A stretch of 64,000 bases of DNA from Nocardia sp. NBC_01503 (GTDB lineage Bacteria > Actinomycetota > Actinomycetes > Mycobacteriales > Mycobacteriaceae): contig NZ_CP109596.1 in assembly GCF_036327755.1 (NCBI RefSeq), forward strand, positions 6,200,001 to 6,264,000, given 5' to 3'. A program made the position numbers and the translations under genes. Positions 52,902-61,551 of the stretch are shown here, in pieces. The notes below the pieces were generated by a model that was given only the letters and a program-made list of their open reading frames with translations, searched no databases and was not told the DNA's origin. Positions within the stretch are counted from its first letter, which is position 1, and each line of letters starts with the position of its first letter.

Positions 52902-54236
52902 TCAGCTCCCCGGGAATCCTGGCGGGAGCGGCTGGAATGGAGCCATGAATTTGGGTCCGGGCGGCAGACCGCGCAGCACCGCGCTGATCCAGGCGACCGC
53001 GGGCATCCAGCCGGTGACGGCATTGGTGATGTGCTCGGGGACGGGAACGGTGTAGAACCGCAGGTCGGCGCCGCGATCCCAGTACGACTGAACGGTCGGC
53101 AGCACCACGGACGGTGGAATCAGCTCATCCCACACACCGTGCCACCACAGAATCGGTGTATCCGGAATGTGCTTGCCCAGGCTGTTGTCGCTGAGCACCT
53201 GCAATACCTCGGGCGCGGTATTGAGCGATTTACCCGGCAGGAAGTAATCGCTGATCGGCCGATACACCCCTTCGAGTGCGATGGTCGCATAGCAGCGATG
53301 CTGCATATCGGCGAGCAGGCCCTGCCCCTCGGGGGTCAGGAATTCCTCGGGCCGGAAAACCTCGGGATACTCCCGTGCGAGCGAGGCGAATCCGAGCCAC
53401 ATGGTGAAATTGCTGGTCCCGGTCACCCCCGGCTGCTCACGGGTCGCGTAATCGGCCTCGGCGACCAGATCGCCGGGTGTTCCGCCGATCGCGGTACCGA
53501 GCAGTCGCACATCCGGTGCGTAGGATTGCCGCAGTTCCGCCGCGCGAATCGACCCGGATCCGCCGCCGGAGTATCCGTACAGCGCGATCCCGGAATCGTT
53601 GAGCCCCAACGCCGGATCATTCTTCAGGGCTCGCAGACTGTCGAGCACCATCTTGCCTTCGTCGAAGGTGTTGAAGGTATTGAACTTGCCGTCGAAGTCC
53701 GGGACATTGATCGCGAATCCCTGCGCCAGCCAGCCCGCGACCAGCGTGGACTCCTTCATGGTGCCGGTCTGCAGGGTATGTGAGGGGTTGCAGGCCGAAT
53801 CGGTGGAGTCGATGGCCTCTTGGAACGAGACAACCGGCCGCGCACTGCCCTGCCACGGAATGCCCGGCACCACAACGGTTGTCGCGGTGACAATGGGATT
53901 TCCGTGCACATCCTCGGAGCGGAACAGCAGCTGTTTCGTGTATACCGGGACGGGCAGGCCGAGCAGTCGCGTCTGCACTTCTCGCTCGCGCACGATATCG
54001 CCGGGCTGGTAGTCGGCGAGATTCTCGGGGTCGTTGTACCACGGGTCCTGATCCGGCGACGGAATCGGCAGCAGATCGTAAATCTGTGGCTCCGTGGGCA
54101 ATTGCGGCAGTTGATTCTGATTCGGCGGGAAGGCCGGTGGATAGTCCGGCTCCGCGCCCGCCGCGCCCACTACACCCGTCACCAAACACGCCGACGTCGC
54201 CAATACCAGCAACCGCCGCATTCCCGCCCTGTTCAC
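52902..54236 (-). CDS. Secretory lipase (LIP family), exported
   Basis: 444 aa. GTG 54236 follows GGAGG and gives NRAGMRRLLVLATSACLVTG as signal peptide, cut near GAEP. Alpha/beta hydrolase of the secretory triacylglycerol lipase family: nucleophile elbow GYSGGGSGS (about residue 219), with WWHGVWDELIPP (Asp) and PVPEHITN (His) completing the triad. Proline-rich mature N-terminus. It acts on lipids outside the cell. Confidence 0.88.
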   Translation of the reverse strand: MNRAGMRRLLVLATSACLVTGVVGAAGAEPDYPPAFPPNQNQLPQLPTEPQIYDLLPIPSPDQDPWYNDPENLADYQPGDIVREREVQTRLLGLPVPVYTKQLLFRSEDVHGNPIVTATTVVVPGIPWQGSARPVVSFQEAIDSTDSACNPSHTLQTGTMKESTLVAGWLAQGFAINVPDFDGKFNTFNTFDEGKMVLDSLRALKNDPALGLNDSGIALYGYSGGGSGSIRAAELRQSYAPDVRLLGTAIGGTPGDLVAEADYATREQPGVTGTSNFTMWLGFASLAREYPEVFRPEEFLTPEGQGLLADMQHRCYATIALEGVYRPISDYFLPGKSLNTAPEVLQVLSDNSLGKHIPDTPILWWHGVWDELIPPSVVLPTVQSYWDRGADLRFYTVPVPEHITNAVTGWMPAVAWISAVLRGLPPGPKFMAPFQPLPPGFPGS

Positions 54237-54430
54237 CGAGCCTCCAAAACTCCATTGTTTCCACACCACCGGCATAACCACTCCGGCCCGTGCGACTCAG
54301 CTCACACCACCGCCATGGCGGGCGCAATCGGCGTCATGCCGACTATGCATCGATCGAATTGTGCATATGCACGAACGTGCGGCGATTCTCCGGCGTGGAA
54401 TCAACGCGCGGCGGATGCGTTGCCATGCAC

Positions 54431-55450
54431 ATGACCTCCGCACTACGGGCGACCCGCTTGTCCATCCTCGACCGTTCGCGCGTGCGGGACGGGCAACCGC
54501 ATCCCGAGGCGCTGCGCGAGACAGTCGAATTCGGCAGGTTGGCGCAGGAGTGGGGCTATCACCGGTTCTGGGTGTCGGAGCATCACAGTGTGCCGGGAGT
54601 CGCGGGTTCCGCGCCCACCGTACTCGCCGCGGCGATCGCGGGCGCGACCGATCGTATTCGGGTCGGGACCGGTGGGGTCATGCTGCCCAATCATCAACCG
54701 CTGGTCGTGGCCGAGCAGTTCGGGACGCTCGAGGCGCTGTATCCGGGGCGGATCGATATGGGTCTGGGGCGATCGGTGGGATTCACCGATGGGGTGCGGC
54801 GCGCGCTCGGGCGCGGCAAGGATGATGCCGAGGATTTCGACGCGCAGTTGACCGAGCTGCTCGAGTACTTCGCCCGCGGTCGAAATGGTGTGCATGCCTG
54901 GCCCGCCGAGGGATTGCGGGTTCCGGCGTATCTGCTGGCGACGGGATCGGGAGCTCAGCGCGCCGCGCGATTCGGGCTGCCACTGGTCATTGCCGCCGTC
55001 TCCGGAGAGGATGCCATGATCGAGGCAATCGGCAACTACCGCAGGGATTTCCACGCTACCGAATGGGGGAGCGCACCCTATGTGATCGTCTCGGCGTCGG
55101 TGGTCATCGCCGACACCGTCGAACAAGCCCATCGTCTACTGCTACCTGAGGCGTGGTCCGCCGCTTACTCCCGCACCCGCGGTGAATTCCCGGCGTTGAT
55201 CTCGCCCGATCGGATCGATCGCGAGCCCATGACCGAGCGGCAGCGGCGCATCTTCGAGGATTCGCTGCGCGGGCATATCCACGGCCCCGAATCCACCGTG
55301 ATCCCGGCGCTGGAGAGCCTCGTCACCCACACCGGTGCGGATGAAATCCTGGTCCACACCAGTACTTTCGACCGCACCGCGCGGCTGGAGTCGCATAGGC
55401 GACTGGCCGCGGCGGTGTTGGCGGGCGCTGCCGCGCCCGCCCTGGCCTAG
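54431..55450 (+). CDS. LLM-class (luciferase-like) flavin-dependent oxidoreductase
   Basis: 339 aa; ATG 54431 gives the family opening TRLSILDRSRVRDGQ; ATG 54425 would add two residues. TIM-barrel phrases: YHRFWVSEHH, DRIRVGTGGVMLPNHQPLVVAEQFGTLEALYPGRIDMGLGR and LATGSG, typical of F420/FMN monooxygenase relatives (group with alkanal or nitrilotriacetate type). Cofactor could be FMN or F420; not decidable. Monocistronic. Confidence 0.88.
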   Translation: MTSALRATRLSILDRSRVRDGQPHPEALRETVEFGRLAQEWGYHRFWVSEHHSVPGVAGSAPTVLAAAIAGATDRIRVGTGGVMLPNHQPLVVAEQFGTLEALYPGRIDMGLGRSVGFTDGVRRALGRGKDDAEDFDAQLTELLEYFARGRNGVHAWPAEGLRVPAYLLATGSGAQRAARFGLPLVIAAVSGEDAMIEAIGNYRRDFHATEWGSAPYVIVSASVVIADTVEQAHRLLLPEAWSAAYSRTRGEFPALISPDRIDREPMTERQRRIFEDSLRGHIHGPESTVIPALESLVTHTGADEILVHTSTFDRTARLESHRRLAAAVLAGAAAPALA

Positions 55451-55484
55451 CCGCTGACGGCCCTCAGCCCAAGCGTCGCGGCGC

Positions 55485-56060
55485 TCAGATGGTGACGCCG
55501 AAGTCCTGGGCGATGCCGGCCAGGCCGGAGGTGTAGCCCTGGCCGGTGGCGCGGAACTTCCACTCGGCGCCGTTGCGGTAGAGCTCGCCGAAGACCATGG
55601 CGGTCTCGGTGGAGGCGTCCTCGGACAGGTCGTAGCGAGCCAGTTCGGTGCCGTTGGAACGGTCCACGACGCGGATGTACGCGTTGCGCACCTGGCCGAA
55701 ACTCTGTGCGCGGGTATCGGCTTCGTAGATGGAGACCGGGAACACGATGCTGTCGATGGTGGCCGGGGTATTGGCGAGGTCGACGTTGATGACCTCGTCG
55801 TCGCCTTCGCCCTCACCGGTCTTGTTGTCGCCGGTGTGCTCGATGCTGCCTTCCGGGGACTTCAGGTTGTTGAAGAAGACGAAGTGGCCGTTGGATACGA
55901 CCTTCTTCTCCGGGCCCAGCGCGATGGCGCTGGCGTCCAGGTCGAAATCGGTTCCCGTGGTGGTGCGCAGGTCCCAGCCCAGACCGACGGCGACGGCCGT
56001 CAGGTTCGGAGCCGCCTTCGTAAGCGAAACATTGCCACCCTTGGTCAGACTGACACCCAT
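55485..56060 (-). CDS. TerD family protein
   Basis: 191 aa, the canonical TerD/CABP size. It starts at ATG 56060: MGVSLTKGGNVSLTKAAP. Calcium-binding signatures are present: DFDLDASAIAL, GDNKTGEGEGDDEVINVDL, and YEADTRAQSFGQVRNAYIRV. TerD proteins bind Ca2+ and belong to tellurite and general stress-resistance modules. No other ter genes are in the window, so it acts alone or with distant ones. A ribosome site AGGAGA precedes it. Confidence 0.93.
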   Translation of the reverse strand: MGVSLTKGGNVSLTKAAPNLTAVAVGLGWDLRTTTGTDFDLDASAIALGPEKKVVSNGHFVFFNNLKSPEGSIEHTGDNKTGEGEGDDEVINVDLANTPATIDSIVFPVSIYEADTRAQSFGQVRNAYIRVVDRSNGTELARYDLSEDASTETAMVFGELYRNGAEWKFRATGQGYTSGLAGIAQDFGVTI

Positions 56061-56186
56061 ACCCACTTCTCCTAACGATCTTTACGGCGGCCGGCCACCG
56101 GCCCTACCGGATTATTCCTCGGAGATCCGCTCCGCAATCGGTCAACGCCGTTGTTGCCGGGAAGGTTCCGGGGCCGCCGGAGGGAA

Positions 56187-56609
56187 TCATGCCGTAATCG
56201 CTTGCTGGCGGCGGAGTGCGGCGTCGAGGGCGAGGGTGTCTTCCAGGACCAGATCGTCGGTGAGGCGGCCCCAGCGCAGGGTGAGCCATTGGATTGCGGT
56301 GTTGCGGTAGGGGGTTCCGTCGGCGAGGGTGCCGGTGACTCGAAGTTGTGCGGCGACGGTCGTTTTCCAGGGCCAGCCGTTCGCGACGACATCTGTCAGT
56401 TCGAGGCGGATGCCGGGTAAGTGCTGTTCGAAGGTATCGAACCAGTTCCGGAAGGCTTGCCGGCCGCGTAGATCCGCGCCGAGCGCGGTGTCGCCGAGGA
56501 ATCGGAAGTGGATATCGGGTGCGGCCATCGAGACTGCCGCGTCGTAATCGCCGGCGCCTGCTCTGCGCCAGGTTCTCCGGACCAGGGATCGCACGATAGC
56601 GTGGTACAT
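56187..56609 (-). CDS. SnoaL-like/NTF2-fold protein
   Basis: 140 aa cone-shaped NTF2 fold: helix MYHAIVRSLVRRTWRRAGAGDYDAA, then AAPDIHFRFLGDTALGADLRGRQAFRNWFDTFEQHLPG and strands to the end. Similar to polyketide cyclases and steroid-isomerase relatives; no cluster supports a biosynthetic role. Divergent from the HxlR gene, of which it is a probable target. Confidence 0.82.
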   Translation of the reverse strand: MYHAIVRSLVRRTWRRAGAGDYDAAVSMAAPDIHFRFLGDTALGADLRGRQAFRNWFDTFEQHLPGIRLELTDVVANGWPWKTTVAAQLRVTGTLADGTPYRNTAIQWLTLRWGRLTDDLVLEDTLALDAALRRQQAITA

Positions 56610-56653
56610 ATAGTGAAGTTAACCTGCTGGCTTGCTATTAACAAGGGACTGTC

Positions 56654-57148
56654 ATGGCACGAACCGACTTCGGTGGGATCGCCTGCTCGATCGCTCGCTC
56701 GGCTGCGATCGTCGGGGATCCCTGGGCGCTGCTCGTGGTGCGAGATGTCGCGGTGGGTTTACATCGGTTCGATGAGATCCAGCGTGACCTCGGGGTGGCC
56801 ACGAATGTATTGAGCGATCGTTTGCAGCGATTGGTCAGTGCCGAAGTGCTGCGCAAGGATCGATATGAGCGCCATCCGGACCGGTTCGAGTATCGGCTCA
56901 CGGACAAGGGACGGGATCTTATGCCCGCGCTGCTGGCCCTGATGGCGTGGGGAGACCGATGGGAGTCAGGCGCTGAGGGTCCGCCACTGCTGGTGCGCCA
57001 CAAAGACTGCGACCACATCACCCAACCTGTTGTGGTCTGCGATCGCTGTGGTGAGCAGTTGACCACCGGATCGGTTGACTACCGACCCGGGTCCGGGGGG
57101 AGGATCGCGCCCGGAACCGCATTGATCGCCAACGTGTTGAAGAGATGA
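56654..57148 (+). CDS. HxlR family winged-helix regulator
   Basis: 164 aa. HxlR core: CSIARSAAIVGDPWALLVVRDV (here without the usual first Cys sensor spacing), FDEIQRDLGVATNVLSDRLQRLV and YRLTDKGRDLMPALLALMAWGDRW. The C-terminal extension has HKDCDH and CDRCG, a Cys/His set that might bind zinc. Divergent from the SnoaL gene; the 44-bp gap between them contains two TTAAC motifs 19 bp apart (56619 and 56638), possible operator halves. Confidence 0.9.
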   Translation: MARTDFGGIACSIARSAAIVGDPWALLVVRDVAVGLHRFDEIQRDLGVATNVLSDRLQRLVSAEVLRKDRYERHPDRFEYRLTDKGRDLMPALLALMAWGDRWESGAEGPPLLVRHKDCDHITQPVVVCDRCGEQLTTGSVDYRPGSGGRIAPGTALIANVLKR

Positions 57149-57195
57149 ACAGCCTATTCACCTCGCCGGTCCGGATTCTCCCCTCGTGCGGACTC

Positions 57196-57849
57196 TCACA
57201 CGAGCGCGGCGCGGGACTGCGCGTAGGTGATGACGTCGTCGCCGTACTCGGATGCGTCCTGGGCCGCGACGCAGCGGAGCAGCTGTTCGGTGGCCTCGTC
57301 GAGCTGCGCGCTCGGCCCGCCGTCTGCGAGCAGGACGACGATCGCCTCCCAGGTGCCGAGGTGCGGATCGGGTTGTGCCAGTAGCTCATCGAGGTAGTGG
57401 CCGGGTTCGAGCAGCCGGATGGCGCGCCGGGCGTAGGCGTGGACGCGGCGCGGGAGTTCGGCGCGGATGGTGTCGATATCGGCGGGATCGATATGGCCTT
57501 GGTCCACCAGGCGCATGGACCACATCTCGGTCATGGTGTCGGGGAGACCGTCGGGGATCAGGCCCGGACCGGTGGCCTCTTCGAAGGGGATCGGCGGGAG
57601 CCCTAGTCGGGTACTGCGCCAGGTGCAGAACTCCCACCACGCCAGGGGAGTGGCGCTCATGGTCAGGCCGAAGCGCAGGATCTGCTGACCGCCGGTGAAG
57701 GTGCGGAAGGTGCGGGTGCGCCCGACCGCCGCGACCCCGGCCGCTTCGACACGCACCCAGGTCGGCTCATCACCTTGGAATCCGTACGGCTGCAGTAGCT
57801 TTCCTGTATCGCGCAGCAAGCGCCGTAGTGCGGATTCCGGTTTGACCAT
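57196..57849 (-). CDS. DUF4304-like hypothetical protein
   Basis: 217 aa. The opening LRRLLRDTGKLLQPYGFQGDEPTWVRV and the following strand QQILRFGLTMSA resemble DUF4304 proteins, of unknown function, often linked to immunity of contact toxins. The second half is helical. It is convergent with the HxlR gene, with 47 bp between. Assignment moderate. Confidence 0.6.
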   Translation of the reverse strand: MVKPESALRRLLRDTGKLLQPYGFQGDEPTWVRVEAAGVAAVGRTRTFRTFTGGQQILRFGLTMSATPLAWWEFCTWRSTRLGLPPIPFEEATGPGLIPDGLPDTMTEMWSMRLVDQGHIDPADIDTIRAELPRRVHAYARRAIRLLEPGHYLDELLAQPDPHLGTWEAIVVLLADGGPSAQLDEATEQLLRCVAAQDASEYGDDVITYAQSRAALV

Positions 57850-57921
57850 ATTCGGCAGATTAGCGCCGGGTGCCGACAGATCGGTGTAACCCGCACTCGC
57901 GCCGTGTCTGTCGCGGCCGGG

Positions 57922-58941
57922 CTATCCGCGTGCCAGCCAGCGCAGGCCCGAATCCCCGGCGGTATCGCAGGTGAGTTTGACGCCGCTGGCGCTCTTGGCC
58001 TTCTCCCCGGGGGTATCGCATTTGTCGCCCGGGGCGGGCGCGGCCTTGGCCTTGGAGGTCGAGGTGGTCGTGGACTTGGTCGCGGAGGTGGTCGTAGTGG
58101 TGGGAGCACAGGAGTATTCGATGCCGTACTCGCGCGCGGTGGCTTTGGCGAGGCAGCCGAATGGCACCGCGCCGTCCGAGCTGAGCTGTACGGCCGAGCC
58201 GGTGGATCGATTGCCGCAGAAGAGGCCGGTCTGGTCCATGCGGCAGTCGTAGTCGTCGATGCTGAGTTTGCTGCCGTAGGCCAGGGTCGCGCCGTCGCCG
58301 AGCGAGAACTGTCCCGGGTCGCCCTCCAGGTGTCCGATGCCCAGGGTGGCGCCGGGGAAGTCGACCCAGCTGCCCACCCATTGGCCGTTCGGGCGGGTGG
58401 CCGGGCGCGCGGGCGGGTCGTCGAAGCTCACCATGCAGGTCAGCCCGCCCTGTCCGAAGCTGGTCCCCGATTTGGGGGTCATACATTGGATCTTCTTCGA
58501 CGGGCTGGCGAAGGCGACGGCCGATCCGAGGTTGTTCTTGGTGCCATCGCTGGTGGTCGCGGTGCGGAAGTCGCTCGCGCTGACCGGGGTGCCCTCATTG
58601 ATCCAGCCCAGGACCGCGGCCAGCGATGCCCCGGCGACCGGTGGCGCCGAGGGTGCGGGCTTGGCCGAGGTGGTGGTCACCGGTGCCGCCGACGCCGTCG
58701 TGGTCGGCAGTGCGCTCGAGGTGTCGGTGGAGCTGCCGAATTCTCTGGCGGCGAAGAATCCGCCGGTCGCGACCGCGATGACCAGCACCGTCGCCAATCC
58801 GATGAGGGCGTACCGAACCGCCGGTGAGATCTGCCGACCGCCCTGTTGCGGCTGGTACGCCGGGTCGTAATCGCCGACGACCGGCAGTATCTCGGTGTCC
58901 TGACTCCACAGGTCATCGGGCCGTCGGTAATCCGGTGACAT
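57922..58941 (-). CDS. Membrane-anchored, Thr/Ser-rich hypothetical protein
   Basis: 339 aa from ATG 58941 after GGGGAG. The cytoplasmic N-terminus is tyrosine- and proline-rich (DPAYQPQQGG). One transmembrane helix (about 44-65, ALIGLATVLVIAVATGGFFA) is followed by an Ala/Thr/Ser/Pro linker and an extracellular domain with paired cysteines (IQCMTPKSG, LTCMVS, YDCRM, LFCGN, FGCLA, YSCAP). A second Thr-rich run and a Cys-containing end follow. Typical of mycolata surface proteins of unknown function. Disulphides are expected. Confidence 0.7.
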   Translation of the reverse strand: MSPDYRRPDDLWSQDTEILPVVGDYDPAYQPQQGGRQISPAVRYALIGLATVLVIAVATGGFFAAREFGSSTDTSSALPTTTASAAPVTTTSAKPAPSAPPVAGASLAAVLGWINEGTPVSASDFRTATTSDGTKNNLGSAVAFASPSKKIQCMTPKSGTSFGQGGLTCMVSFDDPPARPATRPNGQWVGSWVDFPGATLGIGHLEGDPGQFSLGDGATLAYGSKLSIDDYDCRMDQTGLFCGNRSTGSAVQLSSDGAVPFGCLAKATAREYGIEYSCAPTTTTTSATKSTTTSTSKAKAAPAPGDKCDTPGEKAKSASGVKLTCDTAGDSGLRWLARG

Positions 58942-59013
58942 CGATACTCCCCAATTCCATTGATCCGCAAGCACAGTCGGTAGGGCGGCTGTGCGTTGTG
59001 AGGCAGCATACGG

Positions 59014-60258
59014 TCAGATGCGGTCCGAGGAGAGGTTGCTAGCGGTGGCAATGGCTTCGGTGTAGACCGAGAGAATCTGGGTGATATGTCTGGATTGCCG
59101 AGGCTCATCGGAGTGCGGCGCGAGGGCCTCGCGCAGGGACTCGATACGGGATCTGCCACCCGCGAGAGTCCGCAGCGCCGCGGCGAACGAATCGACCGCG
59201 GGAGTCGGGGTGCGCAGGCCGCCGTCGGCGGGGATGGTTTCGGAGAGCTCCGGATCGCAGTAGACGATCGGCAGGCCCATGGCTACGGCTTCGAGCAGCA
59301 CCATGCCCTGGGTATCGCAGTCCGAGGTGAGCAGCAGCAGATCGTGGGTGCGCATGGCGGTGAGGCATTCGGATTGATCGACCTCACCGTGCAGGTGTAC
59401 GCGACCGGATAGATTCCCTCGGGCAACCGCGGATTCGACGCGATCGGCCAGCGGTCCGCTGCCGTAGATGTCGAGGGTGCAGTTCTCGACCGAGCGGACC
59501 GCCTCGATGGCTTCGAGGGGCCGCTTCTCCGGGGAGAGCCGACCGCACCAGAGGGCGCGCAGCGGTGCGTGCGGGTCCACGACCGGAGTGGTCGCGGCAC
59601 GAATCCGATCGAGCAGTCCGTCGTCGATTCCGTTGGACACCACGTGAATCGGCCGATCGACGCCCCGCGCGGCCAAGCGCCGGGCGAAGTGATGGGTGGG
59701 AACGGTCACCCGGTCGGCGGCCTGCGCCTGCGCGATCATGGGCCGCCATGCCAGTCGCGTGGTGCGGGTATCGCCTTCGAAGGGTGGTTGGCGGCGCAAT
59801 GGCACGAACCAGCCGTGCAGCAGTCGCATGGTCAGCGCCGCGAAATACGGTGATGGCGAATACTTTTCGATCACCGTGTCATCGCGACTCTGCATGGTCT
59901 GCACCACCGGGACGCCGTGCCTGCGCGCCGCGCGGATGCCCGCGATCCCGCAGCCGTAGGTCGTGAGCGTATGCACGATATCGACGGGCCCACGCTCGGC
60001 GAACGCGGTATCGATCAAGCGCCGATTGGCCGGGCTCGGCAGCACCACCGGCAGCCCGGTCGACATCTTGAACGGCACCGAATCGAGCACCACCGTATTG
60101 CCGTCCGCTGCCACGGATCCCGGTGCGGGAGCACAGAATACGGTCACCCGATGCCCCAGCGCGCGCAGCCCGTCGCAGAGCGACCGCATGGCCGTCTGAA
60201 CCCCGCCCAGCGTCGCCGGATGGAAGTCGGTGAAGATCGCGATATGCAGGGTGTCCAC
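59014..60258 (-). CDS. Glycosyltransferase family 4
   Basis: 414 aa, GTG 60258, 3 bp after the stop of the GT1-type gene. GT-B fold: N-terminal TDFHPATLGGVQTAM, C-terminal WCGRLSPEKRPLEAIEAV, DIYGSGPLADRVES and the nucleotide-sugar E-x7-E-like region VLLEAVAMGLPIVYCDPELSE. A retaining transferase that probably uses a GDP- or UDP-sugar on a lipid acceptor. Last gene of the right-edge operon. Confidence 0.9.
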   Translation of the reverse strand: MDTLHIAIFTDFHPATLGGVQTAMRSLCDGLRALGHRVTVFCAPAPGSVAADGNTVVLDSVPFKMSTGLPVVLPSPANRRLIDTAFAERGPVDIVHTLTTYGCGIAGIRAARRHGVPVVQTMQSRDDTVIEKYSPSPYFAALTMRLLHGWFVPLRRQPPFEGDTRTTRLAWRPMIAQAQAADRVTVPTHHFARRLAARGVDRPIHVVSNGIDDGLLDRIRAATTPVVDPHAPLRALWCGRLSPEKRPLEAIEAVRSVENCTLDIYGSGPLADRVESAVARGNLSGRVHLHGEVDQSECLTAMRTHDLLLLTSDCDTQGMVLLEAVAMGLPIVYCDPELSETIPADGGLRTPTPAVDSFAAALRTLAGGRSRIESLREALAPHSDEPRQSRHITQILSVYTEAIATASNLSSDRI

Positions 60259-60261
60259 GAT

Positions 60262-61551
60262 TCAGGCCGATGCGTTGGCGGCGAGCTTCTCCACCGCATC
60301 GGCGGCGGCCGCGACGCCGTTCTCCTGTGAGACCCGGCGGCCCAGCTCCGCCGCGCGATCGCGCGCCTGCGGCGTCAGGGTGCGGACGAGGGCATCGTGC
60401 AGCCGATCCTCGGTCAGCGACGGGTACGGGAAGTCCGCTCCGATGCCGAGCGCGGAGATCCGCCAGCCGTAGAAGAACTGGTCGCTGTGCACGCCGATCA
60501 CCACCGCGGGCAGTCCGGCGCGCAGCACATCATGGGTATTGCCGCTGCCGCCGTGGTGCACCACCGCGCGGCAGCGCGGCAGCACCCGGTCGTAGTCGAA
60601 TGAGTCCAATACGAACAGGTTTCGGTCGTAGCCGATACCGCGCGGATAGCCCTCGCCCTTGACCGTCACCAACGCGCGGGCACCGAGTCGGCGGCACACC
60701 TGGGCGATGAGATCGCAGGAGCCGACCGGGTCGAGGATCGGCATTCCGGTGAGGCAGAAGTAGATCGGCGGCTCACCCTCGTCGAGCCAGTCGCTGAGTT
60801 CGGGGGAGACCACCGCCTCGCCCCAGGCATCGCGCAGTCGCTGCGGCAGGATCGGCGCGCCGACGACCGTGGCGCGCTCCTCCCAATCGGCGGGCTTGGG
60901 CAGCAGCACCGGACTCACCATGTGCACCAGGGGAATTCCGTCTTCGCGGATACGCTTGAACGGATTGCGCGGTGCGCCGGGCAATCCCATCATCTCCCGT
61001 ACCCGCCTATCCATCTTGCGATAGGCCACTCCGTAGGCGAGCTCGAACGCCGAGTAACTGGCCAGCCGCAGCCGCTGCGAGGAGATCATCTTCTTGATGG
61101 TGAACGAGGACGGGAACTCCGCGGTGCGCTCGAGCGGATACGGCAGCCCGCCGACCACGACCTGCCCGGTCTTCTCCCGGCGCTCCATCGCCCACGGCAG
61201 CGTGGAGGCGCACGAGACGATCACATCGGCCGACTCCACCGCGCCGGTGAGCACATCGTGCATCTGCGCACCGCGCTCACCCGCCATGATCTTGACCGTA
61301 TCCAGCATGATCTGCAGGAACGGCAGCGGATTGCCGGAGGAGAGTCCGCGCTTGGCGGCGGGCGACTCCAGCAACTCGGCGGAGTTGAACGGAATCACGT
61401 GCGGTTCGAAACCCGAGCGCCGCACCACATCCGCGTAGTTCTCGGTCGCGGTGATCTCGACATGATGGCCGCGCGAACGCAGTTCATCGGCCAGCGCCAG
61501 ATATGGCTGATGGTCGCCCCGGGTTCCCGCCGTCAACAATGCGATTCGCAT
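60262..61551 (-). CDS. Glycosyltransferase family 1 (sterol/macrolide-type)
   Basis: 429 aa from ATG 61551. N-terminal GTRGDHQPYLALADELRSRGH is the GT1/UGT28 acceptor side; C-terminal donor motif CRAVVHHGGSGNTHDVLRAGLPAVVIGVHSDQFFYG contains the HHGG signature. Relatives glucosylate sterols, macrolides and phenolic lipids. The gene starts 68 bp inside the end of the hydrolase gene, an unusually long overlap. Confidence 0.92.
   Translation of the reverse strand: MRIALLTAGTRGDHQPYLALADELRSRGHHVEITATENYADVVRRSGFEPHVIPFNSAELLESPAAKRGLSSGNPLPFLQIMLDTVKIMAGERGAQMHDVLTGAVESADVIVSCASTLPWAMERREKTGQVVVGGLPYPLERTAEFPSSFTIKKMISSQRLRLASYSAFELAYGVAYRKMDRRVREMMGLPGAPRNPFKRIREDGIPLVHMVSPVLLPKPADWEERATVVGAPILPQRLRDAWGEAVVSPELSDWLDEGEPPIYFCLTGMPILDPVGSCDLIAQVCRRLGARALVTVKGEGYPRGIGYDRNLFVLDSFDYDRVLPRCRAVVHHGGSGNTHDVLRAGLPAVVIGVHSDQFFYGWRISALGIGADFPYPSLTEDRLHDALVRTLTPQARDRAAELGRRVSQENGVAAAADAVEKLAANASA

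Noticed and set aside
56654..57148. Zinc-finger-like tail of the HxlR protein as a novelty
   Set aside because: As far as I recall, Cys/His tails of this kind are frequent in actinobacterial HxlR proteins, so it is not unusual enough to report.
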